DNA from: Adiantum capillus-veneris
Lineage: Eukaryota > Streptophyta > Polypodiopsida > Polypodiales > Pteridaceae
Reading direction: 5' to 3'
Assembly (NCBI GenBank): GCA_014529385.2
Contig: CM043960.1
Coordinates: 124,475,543 to 124,539,542 of the forward strand
DNA: 64,000 bases
A program made the position numbers and the translations under genes. Under the pieces are notes generated by a model, which was given only the letters and a program-made list of their open reading frames with translations, ran no database searches and was not told the origin of the DNA. Positions 43,680 through 58,050 of this stretch are shown here, piece after piece (positions within the stretch are counted from its first letter, which is position 1; each line of letters opens with the position of its first letter).

Positions 43680-44312
43680 TACTTCCTAACATTCATAGAT
43701 GACTCTACTAGAAAGGTGTAGGTTTATCTCTTAAAGGAGAAGAGCAAAGCCTTTAGTGCCTTTAAGAAGTTCTTAGCAGTGGTAGAAAACCACTCAGGTA
43801 GAAAACTTAAAGCTTTGTGAACTCCCAATTGCGAGTATATCTCCTCTGAGTTCAAGGACTTTTGCAGTAAACAAGGCACTAGAAGACACTTCATCACGCC
43901 TTACACACATGCTCATAACGATATGGCAGAAAGCATAATTATGACTATCAAAGAACGGGTCACTTCTATGTTTTCTATGGCACTGTTATGACAGTTGTTT
44001 GTTTACTTAATAAACTGGTCACTTCGTACACCTATGAAGTATAAGATTATGCAGGAAATGTGGCCGGAAAAAAAACCTAATTATGATAGGTTACATGTAT
44101 TTGGGCGTAAGGCATTCTCATATATGCCAAAAGAACTTAGGCAAAAGCTGGATCCCAAATCACACAATTGCATTTTCATTGGATATGGTGTGGACGGAGA
44201 TATAGGGTATTGTCTCTGGCATCCAAAATCTAAGAGGTCATACGCAAATCACATGTGATATTCAACGATTCTAAGATGCATATACAACCAGTGAAAGAGT
44301 GCCCCCCCTAGA
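43680..44312 (+). pseudogene. Copia G integrase core, inverted
   Basis: Plus-strand integrase: YFLTFIDDSTRKV (first Asp), VENHSGRKLKAL, a degenerate second block (TPNCEYISSEFKDF, normally SDNGGEY), TPYTHAHNDMAESI with the Glu, then FVYLINWSLRTPMKYKIMQE, VFGRKAFSYMPKELRQK and IFIGYGVDGDIGYCLW, ending VIFNDSKMHIQPVKEC at about 44312. Its orientation is opposite to the surrounding copia G pieces. Stops at several sites show decay. Confidence 0.82.
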
Positions 44313-44710
44313 GACTTAACAAGCATAGGTCTGCATAAGTCGTTGTGAACAAGATCTAGAGGACTTCCTAACTCCTTGTCTAAAGGCACTGAGGTCAATC
44401 TAGTTTGTTTCTATAAATGCATTGCTCACATGAATAAAAATCAAAGTAATCTAACACGAAGATATAACCAGATTCTCGTTGCAGTACTTTCATTCCTTCC
44501 TGACTCATATGTCCCACTCAGGTATGCCATAACTCTGTAGACGGTAGCTCGGACGGTAGCTCGGCTACACAAATAGAATTCTCTTTCACTAAAGAGACAT
44601 AGAATGAATACAATGAGCCAGACTTTTGGCCGTTAAGCATGGACAAGTTTCCTTTCTTGATTATCCAAGAACCATGTGCAAAAATTGAAGTGTAACCCAA
44701 ATCGTCTTTA
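44313..44710 (-). pseudogene. Copia G pre-integrase region
   Basis: Minus-strand: YTSIFAHGSWIIKKGNLSML and KSGSLYSFYVSLVKE, then LPSTELWHT and a frame with VGHMSQEGMKVL, the GAG-pre-integrase block. At about 44370-44315 it reads SPLDLVHNDLCRPMLVKSLG, the last residues before the integrase core. The next expected residues (YFLTFIDD) are found inverted at 43685, which places an inversion breakpoint at about 44312. Confidence 0.75.
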
Positions 44711-44850
44711 ATTGTTCAATAGACATCAAACTCTTTGTCAATGTGGGTACATGTCTGATGTTTTGCAGCATAAAATATTTGTAAATTGTTCAGTAGACAT
44801 CAAAATCTTTGTCAATGTGGGTACATGTCTGACATTTTGCAGCATAAACT
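44711..44850. repeat. 74-bp tandem duplication in copia G
   Basis: Units at 44711-44784 and 44785-44850, both starting ATTGTTCA(A/G)TAGACATCAAA. On the minus strand each encodes NVRHVPTLTKILMSTEQF, so the conserved VRHVP block is duplicated. Confidence 0.85.
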
Positions 44851-44939
44851 CGGTTCCATTATGCAATACAGCATATATGAAGCTCATAAGAATTACCCAG
44901 TTTCATTGTACCATGTGCAGCAGTATATGTGGAGAACCA

Positions 44940-45257
44940 CTACTTATGAGAAGTCACATGAAAGCTAGCACCTGAGTCCACTATCCAATTTTTGGCATAA
45001 CACTCGTCAAGAGCTAACAATGCATCATGACTCAAATCTGAGGTGAACATCAATACATCAGGAACAGTGTCAACAGTTGGAGACTCAAAAATATTAAGTT
45101 CTTCTATCTTCACGGTGCTCTTAGGTCTATTAGCCTTCACTTTTTCTTTTCCCATTTCACATTGTAATGCACGACAATCCTTCTTCAAATGTCCCTTTAT
45201 ATGACAGTGATAACATTAAACATTCTTCATGTCTCTTCCACAACCACATTGTTTTGT
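44940..45257 (-). pseudogene. Copia G zinc knuckle and protease
   Basis: Minus-strand. The knuckle CYHCHIKGHLKKDC (about 45180-45220) keeps all four ligands but follows a stop. The protease core WIVDSGASFHVTSHK at about 44985-44945 has the catalytic DSG. Between them is a linker KANRPKSTVKIEELNIF. The C-terminal part of protease runs into the 74-bp duplication. Confidence 0.82.
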
Positions 45258-45889
45258 CTAGTCACGGCTACCACTAGCCATATACACACCACCATGCCCA
45301 CTCGCATCAAGAGACTGACGTCTAATCTCCTTACTGAACAACGTGCTAGTAACATAACTGAACACTAGCTTTCTGCCAAGTGTTGAGTTACTTATGGCTA
45401 TATTGAACATATCCCATGACGATTGCAGCCAACATAGCAAGAAGATGGTCTGCATCTCATCATCAAAGTTAAGACCTTTGGAAGTAAGTTGTGAAAACTC
45501 ATTGTTGAACTCATTCAAGTGAGAGCTAGCATTGCTTCCTTCTTTCATGTTCATGCACATAAGTTTCGTCATGAGAAAGAACTTATTCAAGGCACTTTTG
45601 CCATCCCATGTTGCACATAAGGCAACCCATAAATATTTGGCATTAGTCTTATCCATTATTGTGAAGTAAATGGATTCACCAAGGTGCATGAGAATGGTCA
45701 AAATAGCACGCTCATTTCAAATCTTCCCACTGATCATAAGTGTATGCATTCTCTTTTCTCTCATGCAATGGCGCTATTAGGTCCATTGATCACCACATCG
45801 CGCATATGCCGCTTCCAGATTGCAAATTTTGTGCCATCAAACTTCTTAATGTACTACTCATCCTTGTCCAAAGCACTACTAGCAGCCAT
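45258..45889 (-). pseudogene. Copia G gag
   Basis: The natural start is probably the ATG at 45889 (MAASSALDKDE), with a stop at codon 12 and the FDGTKFAIWKRHMRD block after it. 45701-45258 is open: AKYLWVALCATWDGKSALNK, FFLMTKLMCMNMKEGSNASS, HLNEFNNEFSQLTSKGLNFD and the gag end FSKEIRRQ. This is a copia gag of the FDG/W type that would form virus-like particles. Confidence 0.82.
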
Positions 45890-46629
45890 ATTTTCAAGAG
45901 AATGTGGCCAAAAGACTTTTGGTAAAAATTTTGGGGAAATTTTGACAGAGTTTTCCATGTAGCAGGAGCAAAATCTCAAAAGCAATATGCAACAAAATCA
46001 TTGTGTGAACAATCAAATGAAATGAGTATGGACGACTCGAGGGAAAAATCGAGCAGAGTCTCCTTTGTTTGGAGATCAAAATCTCAAGCAAAATTGAGCC
46101 AAAAATAGCACATAAATCAACAAAGAGTAACCATTGGGCATAGACTGGCATATACTACTCAAATAAATTATCGGATGACTGCCAAATCGGAGTCAAAAGC
46201 ACCTATACCCATCTATACATAACCTATGGCAAGGCAATGAAAGAGATCTTCAGCGACCTAATCCATCTCACACTGGGTAACCTGACCCCCAGTGCTCAGT
46301 TCAACAAAACCTCACGCAATGACCCTCACAAAAGGCTATGCATATCGACTAGCTACAATCTTAGAAAGGGCTCTTCTGGACTGAGTCTTAAAAACTGTCG
46401 AGATTGCCAAAAACAAGCCAAAAAGCGGCTCCACAATGTCATACAATGCAACTCAACGTACATGTAACAGTAGTCTTTGCTACACTAGCAAGATCTTCTC
46501 ACAAACAAGTGCCAAAAGAGTGCAAGCAAGTATGAGATGATACCTCTCCCTATGGGAAGTGAAAAATCGCTCTCAACAGAGCACAGTAGCACCACAAGCG
46601 CTAATCACACATAAATCTTCCACTACAAC
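45890..46629. other. Copia G leader or unassigned DNA
   Basis: No recognisable gene. It should contain the leader and 5' LTR of copia G, but I find neither a tRNA-Met primer site nor matching LTR sequence, so this end is probably truncated or replaced. Confidence 0.35.
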
Positions 46630-47170
46630 ATGAATAAAACCATCAAGACAATCCTCACCAACATAATCCAGAAGGAAGCACATAAGTGGAACGCTAAGCT
46701 TCAATCAGCATTATGGGCCTATAGAGCTGCCTACAAGGTCACTATTGGCATGACACCTTTCAGGATGGTGTATGGCACAGAGATAGAAGTACTAATGGAA
46801 TTTTCTATTCCCAGTTTGAGAATGGCAGTTGAATATGGAATGGACTTTAATCAGAATCTGAAGCAAAGAGTAGATGAGCTTTTACAATTGGATGAAATTG
46901 GATAGAGAGCCATGTTAGAACAGAAAGTAGTCCAGCGTCCAATTTGGGACCTAAGAAACCAAATTTGAAAATAGGTTTGTTAGGACCCTATGAGGTGGAT
47001 TGGGTGTTCTTCATTGGTATTGTAAGACTTAGAGATTTTCTAGGGCTATTGCTACCAGGAGTATACAATGGGGCCAAGATCAAGCTATACTATGCCAGAA
47101 CATAGGAAATTCCAGTAGAACCAGTACCAGAGGTATCACTTGAATTAGATGATGAACCTTTGAATTTGTT
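46630..47170 (+). pseudogene. Tat-like integrase C-terminal part
   Basis: KTIKTILTNIIQKEAHKWNA then KLQSALWAYRAAYKVTIGMT and PFRMVYGTEIEVLMEFSIPS are the integrase blocks after the DDE core, in Tat-type wording. Downstream frames read NLKIGLLGPYEVDWVF and VYNGAKIKLYYART, the domain that ends gypsy integrases (GPY module). The catalytic core is missing on the left. Confidence 0.82.
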
Positions 47171-47383
47171 TCATATCAAGCCAGTAGGGAAAAAACCAGA
47201 ACTAGTGCAGACTCAACCTCAGACCAGTCCTAGAACTAATAAGCCAGTTCAAGACCAATGGGACAATTTAGTCACGTCACCTAACTATCACCAACAGAAA
47301 ATAAATGCCACCATCATCAAAAGGATTTTTTCAATAATAACAATTATAATGGACCAATGCATGTGTGACATGTCACAAACGGT

Positions 47384-48184
47384 GTGCATCATTTTGAGAA
47401 GGCTGAGGAGTGGTGCATTCATGGCACATGTGCATATAACTATGCAAAGGGTCCATCCATCTTCACTTTACTCGCACTCTCTTGTTCCACGTGTATCACA
47501 ACCCACAACAATCTCTTCAAGCTCGTTGCAACAACAAACACCCTCAACAGTTGCAGGCATGCTACCATAAATCCCTTCGATACTTTCTATACGGATCTTT
47601 CACCACAACAAGTAAGTCTTCTTCTACCCATACATGTTTGTCTGAGTCATCTAACATCAGAAAGACAACCTCACAGCAAAGTAGCCCACACTAAGATAGC
47701 TAAATATGTTTTTCAAGAGAAAGAGCATAATCTGTTAAGGCTATGGAACTTAGAAGTAGTGGTAGACGCCGTAGCGCTACCATTTAATGCAAGAATTACT
47801 CAGCAAGTATTAGCCACATACCAAGCTGACAAGGACACAACAATGGTGATTGGAGAAACATTGGAACTAACACCCGGTGAGTTGGCCCACGTGTTTAGGA
47901 TTTTAGATGCACCAAAACCCACACCAACCACAATTGATGAGGTCATCAAATTTTTGAAAGAAGATGATCAGGCCAGAAAGAAGCAAAAGGATGGTGCTCA
48001 GGGAATTCTAGTAGCAACATTGGAATGCATTGTAGCATATAGATTCATTGTTGAAACTATCAGTCTAAAGGACAACCCAACTTATCTGTCAAAAAAGTTG
48101 TTTACCATGTTACTCGCTAAGATTCAGAACCCAAAAGCCATTATCAACATAAGCCAATTTTTATATACCAGCTTAGTGCAGTAG
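47384..48184 (+). pseudogene. Extra ORF downstream of Tat integrase
   Basis: 266 open codons, the longest frame in the region; the true start may be internal, since the first 60 residues look unconserved. Residues about 115-240 have an ordered look: LLRLWNLEVVVDAVALPFNA, TMVIGETLELTPGELAHVFR and ILVATLECIVAYRFIVETIS. This is similar in style to the plant transposon-associated domains found in extra ORFs of gypsy elements (the pattern W-x-P/LE.. followed by G..L.LTP..A...), but I cannot name the family. It may once have had a role in the element beyond Gag-Pol. The frame ends at TAG 48182 and continues decayed. Confidence 0.5.
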
Positions 48185-51100
48185 GCTGTCAACCAAAAAT
48201 TTGTTTAAAGCTTGGTATGTCTGGCAATTTCTATATTGGGAAAATTTGGCTCCAGTACATGAAAATGTTCAAATAATCTGGGATGAGGTGACAAAGGAGA
48301 GGGCATCGCAAATCACAGTCACATCATTTGAAGAAACTACCACCGAGGAGGCTAACAAGATTGGAGAATAGACAGACGCTACAACAAAGCAATTTGAAGA
48401 CAAAGCGAAAGAGAAAGTGAAAACTGGAGCAAAACGACCATCAAATCAGACAGAGATTGGGTCATCAAGTAAAAAGCAGAAGACATTGGACCTTTGAAAG
48501 GTTTCAAAACCAGAACACAAATGCAAGGGAGCACTGAAAACCCCCAACTGACACAACGCAAAGCAAAGCCATTGGACAACAACAACAAGAGAAGCAGACC
48601 GAGGGAAAAGCAGTCGACATAGAACAAGCCCATACCAATGTCATACTGGAGGGGGAGGGGCATCAAGTAGCGGCTTAGCACCTAATCCCAACTAGTTACC
48701 CATTGTGAAGTTGGATAGGCTTCAATGCCTTCAAAAACAACCACTTAAAGAGCGATTAGTAATGAAAAAAACCAAATCAGTCTCTGCATTACCTTATGCC
48801 CGATGATCGTTTATGAGATTGATCAGACCGATCCAAATGTCATCACACAAGGATATGCTACAGCCGTACAATCTGGATGGAACACAATTGTCAACTCCAT
48901 AGCCCAGATGATGGAAGTGCAGGCATCCATTTCTAGCTCAAAAGCAGATTAGTTAAAAGGTGAGCTTCAAACGACCAACGTTGAGCTAGAAAAGCTTAAG
49001 AAGGAGAAAGCTGGATGGACATATAAAATTTTAGCATTACAGCTCCAGCAACAACAAGACAACAAAGAAATAAATGGCCTCCAAAAGAAGATAGAGAAAA
49101 TTAACAAGGAAAATAGAGTCATGCAGAAGGTGAAAGAAGAGGCTGAACGAGATGCCGACCGCTTCAAACATTGTTGAAAGCGAAAAGACCACACTACCAA
49201 AAGCTGTACCGAAAACATCACATCCTGAAGGACGCGATTAATGGAAAAACATATTTATCATTCTTTGGTACAAAATAGTAGACAAGAAGTGCAATTTGAC
49301 CTTAAACCTCATTGATCTGGAAAATTTCATAGAGTCCATTTAGTCAGACCTCCAAGAGAAGGCTAGTATGTACACTCCGGCACTGGCAAATGAGGCACTA
49401 ACAGAGTACTTGGAGAATTAGAAGAACCAGGATGATGATTACGAGAAGGATGATAATGATGAGGATGATCAGACCCACGACTAGCAGAACCAAAAGATAG
49501 ATGATGATGATGATGATGATAAGGATGGACATAACACAGGTCAGCCCCGCAGGTGGATCAACACCCATTGGGAGCCAACCTCCAGATCATGCTACAGATA
49601 GGCCTGTTGAGCATCAACCACCACCTATTGATGACAACCACCAATAGAATCCACCTAACCAACAACAAGTTGGGCAACAAGCAGTTCATTACTCAATGTA
49701 GATATGTTAAGGGAAAAACCATCCTACTGGAGCCTAACTCCACAAAGCTACTCACACTCAACAAAAGCCTACGGAAGCAGAAGCACCTCGAGATCTAGAA
49801 GTACCTAGATAATGACTCAGATATTCGGATCTTGAGAGGTTTCAGATGTTATATGTGGGGGCCAGACGAATTATTCAGGACCAAAAATCTACCAATTACC
49901 ATGATCAGACAGTGTGTCACAATTACCCCCACATCCTTATTGTGTCCAACTACTAGAAAGAGTTCCAGGATGGTGCCTGACCAATGATGATAAAGTAGTA
50001 AACCCAGCTGTAAAGGACTTAACCATTGTTGAACTCAAGTCTCTAGGGATACAGGTGGAGTTGTTATTAGGCACTAAACCAACCTATCAATGTATGAAAA
50101 ATATTCGTCTTCAAATCAAAGAAATGCTATACAGATGTAGAGTGCCAGGGGAATTCTAAATCTAAGGGTCAAAACCTTACTGGAAAACCATGCGATTAGC
50201 AGCCGAGGACCTAAGACCAGGATGACTCTGAGTGTCAAAAAGGATCATGAGATTAATTAAGTGCTATAAGATTGTGGAAGACACCAATGATGCAAATTCA
50301 AGAACATATCTAGTTAGAGATCAATAATCAGCACAATATATAACTACAAGCACATTCTGCTATTATATTGATGAGTATGACAAAACACAACTTACCACAA
50401 TTTAAGTCTGACTAAAAAAATTGAGCACATCAAAAGTCAAATGGTTGAATTAAGAGGGTTGGACCCAACAAGAAATGCATTTGAAAAGTTTACTTCATCT
50501 CATTCAGATCTCCAGAAAGATGATGCAGCAGCAGGAGAACCAGATGACCATGAACCTTCTGGAGTTGTACCTTAATCCTCGGCACTTCTCTATGCCATTC
50601 CAGCTAAAGAAGCAGAGCTACCTCGCTTCTTTCCAGCACTATATCTGCCTCACACTAAGCCAACAAATCAACAACGATATGTTCAGATAGCATATGGGCT
50701 CAGGGTCTGGTATGAGGAAGCTTCCACGAAGTGGATGGCATGGAATCAAGTGTTGCAAGAGGCACTGACGAAGACGATCGTTAATGAGCTCATTGCCGAC
50801 TTACAAAAGTTTCAACTCTTAATGGGGCAATGAAAAGTACAAATCGGAAGGCTCATTAAGATCACGAAGCAGCTTCTTGAGCTAATGGTGGAAGCCTCCA
50901 AAATTCGAGAAAAATAATTAGCTAATAAGGCAAGCTTTGAACCCTAGTTTAGAGAAATGGCTAAGATTTTATTTGAGGCTCGCATCAAATGCACTCAGCC
51001 ATTGCCTCAAGGGTGGATGCACACTGCATCATACTGCCATAAGATGGCAAGGGCCGGGATGACAAGAGGTAAATGTACCTTGTACGACCCCATAACCAAG

Positions 51101-51298
51101 AGATGGAATCAACTAATTCCTTATGAAGTGGAAATGAAGACAGCACAAAAAGAGCAGCTGAAGCAAGAGGCCCTATTCAGGTTGATTCAGAAGGACAACA
51201 CGGCTCCAAGTGCTCCTGGACCCTTGAAAGTGCTTCATAGACCTCCTAACAAGAAGGCACCTGACAAGAAGAAAGTCAGATGGACAGATACTCAGTAA
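48185..51298 (+). pseudogene. Degenerate remainder of the extra region
   Basis: Decayed plus-strand coding-like sequence. At 48960-49175 one frame gives a strong coiled coil (KGELQTTNVELEKLKKEKAG, LQKKIEKINKENRVMQKVKE). At 49430-49530 it is Asp-rich with a (GAT) run. 49914-50159 (LPPHPYCVQLLERVPGWCLT) and 50957-51298 (YCHKMARAGMTRGKCTLYDP then a basic tail KKAPDKKKVRWTDTQ) are short open frames. The last one ends only 40 bp before the purine tract. No enzyme motif is visible. Confidence 0.5.
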
Positions 51299-51339
51299 AA
51301 CCACAACGCTATTGGAGATTTTGGTATTTATACCAAAAT

Positions 51340-51359
51340 ACAAGAAAGGGGAGGAGAAA
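51340..51359 (+). other. Polypurine tract
   Basis: ACAAGAAAGGGGAGGAGAAA immediately before TGTAGAAGG, the start of the 3' LTR. This is the classic primer for plus-strand synthesis in LTR elements. Confidence 0.85.
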
Positions 51360-51960
51360 TGTAGAAGGTGGGAACAACCCTTAACAGGTGACTGGGGGGT
51401 GACTACACCAGAGGCTTCTAGAAGCAGTAAACCAAAAATAGTTACCATGGTAAGTGACAGTACACATTCAGTCAGACGTCAGCCGGCTGCTATAAATAGG
51501 ACCCACTTTTCATTTCGAGTCTCCAGCTCTTTCTGCCCGCTTACTCTGAGTTGTAGTCCAAACCCCAATACTTTGTATCTTGAGCCATTGACTGATGTAC
51601 TTTGTATTCCCATTAAGCTGAACACTCATTCAATACTAATTCTAGTTGTACTTTTGTATCATCTAAATAATACAACTCCAGTTCTAGTGTCTTTTATAAT
51701 TCCAGTTCCAATTATCTTTTCCAATATCTTGCCATTTCAGTTCTAGTCTTGTCTTCCAGTGCACTGAAGTCTGAGTCTAAACTGAACTAACTCTAACTAC
51801 CAACCTGGACTAGCTGTCTGAATACATTCAACTCATTTCAGTCTTGTCCTTTCAAGCCTCCACCATGTTAAAATCTCCCATAATGAACTAATCTCTTTGT
51901 ACAAGCATATCTCCATATCTGTGTCTTCCCTTGGCATCGCAAGGTCCATAAACTCAATAT
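51360..51960 (+). repeat. 3' LTR of the second Tat-like element (right end approximate)
   Basis: Starts TGTAGAAGGTGGGAAC. A TATA box CTATAAATAGG lies at 51490-51500, about 130 bp in, and the downstream part is CT-rich, as in R/U5. Without a second copy the CA end cannot be placed. Confidence 0.7.
51491..51498 (+). promoter_or_regulatory. LTR TATA box
   Basis: TATAAATA in the context GGCTGCTATAAATAGGACC within the 3' LTR that starts at 51360. Confidence 0.7.
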
Positions 51961-52000
51961 TCTTATGGATGGTTGAGTTCTCCTAGAATCAACAATAGGA

Positions 52001-53337
<1,337 letters not shown>

Positions 53338-53484
53338 CCCCCCGCCCCCCCTGAGTGCAATGCCTGTTTGTTTACCTCATCTGTGCATGCAGGCTATTGG
53401 AAATGATATTTTCGCTAAGGCTCAAGACCACTAACTAGAATGACTGGTCGTGAGCTGAAGGATGTGAGCAACGGCCAAGACTTG

Positions 53485-53603
<119 letters not shown>

Positions 53604-53751
53604 ATTGCTAGCACTGAAGCTGAACTATCGCAACAGTTTAAGAGCGAGAGAGATAGAGAGATTCCTTGTTTGCCATATTTAGAAGCGAGCCCCGACTACA
53701 GCTATTAATTCGAATGATTGGCGCAGACTTCAAAATTATTTTCAATTTGTG

Positions 53752-54787
<1,036 letters not shown>

Positions 54788-54837
<50 letters not shown>
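54788..54837. repeat. (GA)n microsatellite at the LINE 3' end
   Basis: About 50 bp GA with one AAAG interruption. On the minus strand it is a (TC) run that follows the LINE 3' tail, like a tail repeat. Confidence 0.95.
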
Positions 54838-54920
54838 TTCTATTATCATCTTCAAAGGTCAAATATGACCTAGGGGACCAAATGAACATGTCGCATGGTG
54901 TGAGTGGAGGTCATAAGTGA

Positions 54921-56778
54921 CTATCGATGCTCAAAAATGGCTGAAATGAGCGTCACAATAGAGAGTCCACATCGCGTCTGGGAGAGGAAGGTATGTAGGG
55001 AGAGATCATGGCTGAATTTATGGAGAAAAGAGAACCTAATGTGGTAAAAATCTAAGTAGTGTGTGGTACTCACTCTCTCGCACTTGACGAGGGCATAAGG
55101 TGCAAAGTCAATGACACTCTTTGCTAGTGCCCCAACATCCAGTCTCGCAGCAGGAGCTAAGATGAATGGAGGCAATGGTGCGAATCGCACTCAGTCGTAT
55201 GGGCTCAAGGATGTAGGGATGGGTTCGGTTACCTCGTTCGGAGAAGAAGATAGATTTGTAGTTTGGGGCAATGTGTGTGGTGTAATGGCTGAAGCGAGAA
55301 CCTTTGAATTTCTCCCAAGCCGTGATACATTGGCGTTGTAAGAATTCCTCATTAACTTGGGAACATCGAAGTATCCTTGACCGAGTGACATGCATCCCAT
55401 CTTCCAAACCATTTCTTGATGTCAAGCATCCACCCTGAACTTAGTATTTTGCTCTTGCATGTCTTTTGGACCTTTTGACTTGCTTCATATGCGATTTTAG
55501 GAAGCCAATACAAAGGGCTATGTTGTGTCTTAAGCATGTATTCCACAACCCTTTGCATGCCCAAGACCTCAATGGGAAGTGATCCGGACTCAAGAAGTAA
55601 GAGCGTGTAGGGTGTTTGTGTCTTGACTTGGAGAAAGTGGGTGAGAAAACTCTTTTGGACATTCTCAAACTCTTTCCAAGTAGACTTCCCGATGCTTGGC
55701 ACTCCACACCTCCACTCATAAAGAAGCACCGGTGTCACCAATGTATCAAAGAGGTACTTTTTGAGAGCCCAACACTTGATCTCTCCAGGATTGCACATGT
55801 TCTCAAATGCATAATAAGCCCTCTTTCCGGCTTCCAAGCGATGCATTGCGCAATCCTTCCATTTCTGATTGGATGGAACCTCAACGCCAAGGTACTTGAA
55901 GCTATCTACCACTTCAAGTTTCTCATTGTTGTATACAATGCATGGATTTTCGTCATTAAGGGTCTTTACAAGCATAACCTTGGTTTTGATCCATTCACGA
56001 TTAGTCCGCTATATAGGTAAAAGCGTTCCAAGACACTCATAAGCTTTTGTGCATCTTCTAAGGTATGTACCAAGAGCACTACATCATTGACATAAAGCAA
56101 AAGCATGATCACCGCATTTTCGATTTTAACGTCTTTTATGCCTTCTTGTTGCATAAAATCAAGAACCATGCATTCCAATTCATCAATGAGTAGCCCAAAG
56201 AGGGTTGGGGAAAGTGGGTATCCTTGTTTGACACCATGGTGCTTGCAAAAAATTTTGAAATTCCATCTCCCATACGTAGTCGACATATCACTTTTTGGTA
56301 GATGCGAAAGATTGCATGCATAAATTCTCTCGGCATTTAAAGGCTTTGCATACGTCTCCAAATATTTACTCGCGGTACCATGTCAAAAGATTTCTTGAAA
56401 TCCGCAAAGCAACAATACAACTTTTTTCCTTTCAATCGAGACGCTTCCATAAGAACTCGAAGAGTGACAAGGTGATCAATAGTGCTATGATGCTTTCAAA
56501 AACCTGCTTGGCCAAGCGCACGTTTGCCGTTCTTTTCAGCCCATTCACTTATATTCATCTCCATGATACATCCAAATAACTTTGCCATCAAAGAACCAAC
56601 CATTATAGTGCGATAGTTGTTCACATTGTTTACATCTCCTCCTTTGTGCAAAGGTTTGATCCAATTTTCACTCCAATCATGAGGCATGCCATGCTGAAAG
56701 GCAAGGTTAAATATGTCGTGTATCCAATATCGTGTTTTCTTGCTTTTCCATTTAATCATTTCAGCCTTGACACCTTAA
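54921..56778 (-). pseudogene. LINE ORF2: RT and C-terminal domain
   Basis: RT blocks in order: NWIKPLHKGGDVNNVNNYRT, IMVGSLMAKLFGCIMEMNIS and RALGQAGF (56759-56496), then KGKKLYCCFADFKKSFDMV, GVKQGYPLSPTLFGLLIDEL and the active-site block LLLYVNDVVLLV (56361-55966). The family motif is YxDD; here the first Asp is Asn. Next come NNEKLEVVDSFKYLGVEV and LLYEWRCGVPS (55975-55352), then the C-terminal block LRCSQVNEEFLQRQCITAWE and IASIHLSSCCETGCWGTSKE (55425-55108). The protein would nick DNA and copy its own RNA at the nick. Frames change at about 55970 and 55400. Confidence 0.85.
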
Positions 56779-57540
56779 TTAACACTAGTTCTGTAATTGG
56801 ACACTTAAGTGTCCTGAGACACTAAAGTGTCCTGTTTTTCTACCATGTTTTGGCAATTTATTTGTTAAGCTAGAAAGAAGTTTTTTACACCTTGCTTCTA
56901 CCATAGATTGGTTATCGGGAAAGAAAACACTGGATTTTTCTCCATATCAAAATACAATTTGTATGGAGAGAATTCTCGTAAGTTCTAAGGCATAAATTTT
57001 AGTAAAATTTCAAGCTTGTTTGCAAAAAAAAATCATAAAATTACTATATGTTTTTGTAGAGATGGCCTTTTTTATGTTTATAAAAGCCAAGTGTTAGCAT
57101 TTAGTGTTACAAAACAATGGAATGCACTTCAAAGATAATTTTTCAAGTCACATGTAAGCTATAGACATAATTTCATACTTGAGCACGTGCTGAATAAGAG
57201 CATAATTTTGGTCTTCCAAAGGTCCCCTCATGAAATTGGTACTATTCTAGTGCAATTTGACAACTACAAATGAATTTATATGTTTAAACCAAGAAACTAC
57301 GTATTTTTTGGGCTCCCTGACTCAAGTAAATCTCATTGCTTGAACTCTATCTTGAATTCTTTATCGTGCAAAAACTCTTAAAATTCTTGAGTTCTCCGTA
57401 ATAACATTGAAACCAAGGTTTTACACTACAAGAGGTTGTGTGCTCTTGTGACGCTGTTAGCGACGGAAATACACTAGGTTTTTATAACCCCCGGCGTCGC
57501 TAAAACCGTCGCTAGTAGCGTCGCTACGAGAGCGTCGCTG

Positions 57541-57590
57541 TAGGCGTCGCTATATGCGTCGCTATATAGCGACGCATATAGCGACGCCTA
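57541..57590. repeat. 50-bp perfect palindrome in the CACTA end
   Basis: The 25 bases TAGGCGTCGCTATATGCGTC plus GCTAT are followed by their exact reverse complement. It contains two CGTCGCT and two AGCGACG motifs and could form a cruciform. Confidence 0.97.
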
Positions 57591-58050
57591 TAGCGACGGT
57601 TATAGCGACGTTTACACAGGAGACTATAGCGACGCTACAGAGCCATAAATAGCGACGGTTATAGCGACGCCCGAGAGAATTTTTTTTTGGTGACAGGGCA
57701 TTGAATGCCCTGCCACCCATCAACCATATTGTACTTGATTCACTTTTTAAAAAAAGTGCAAGGGTAGATAATAGACCCAAAATAGTCACCCACAAGACGC
57801 ATTGTTTGCAAAATTGACAAGCGTAAAATTGACAATTGTACACATCATAGGCAAAATGAATTGATTGGCAAATGTAATAATGACAATTGTACAACATCAT
57901 AGGCATAAAGAATTGATTGGCAAAAGGAACTACGGTGACAAATGTAATAATATACATGGTTCAAAAAGACGTATAAAATGCGTCTCATGATACATAAGCT
58001 ATGAGAAACCCTAAACTAATGCTATCTAGCTACGGCTAAACTGACGTCGT

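Larger units (their letters stand above)
46630..52000 (+). mobile_element. 3' part of a second Tat-like gypsy element
   Basis: Starts within integrase (46630), continues through about 4.2 kb of degenerate coding-like sequence, a clear purine tract (51340-51359) and an LTR beginning at 51360. The 5' LTR, gag, protease and RT are absent. The right end is not fixed, because only one LTR is present; it lies somewhere near 51960-52050. Confidence 0.7.
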
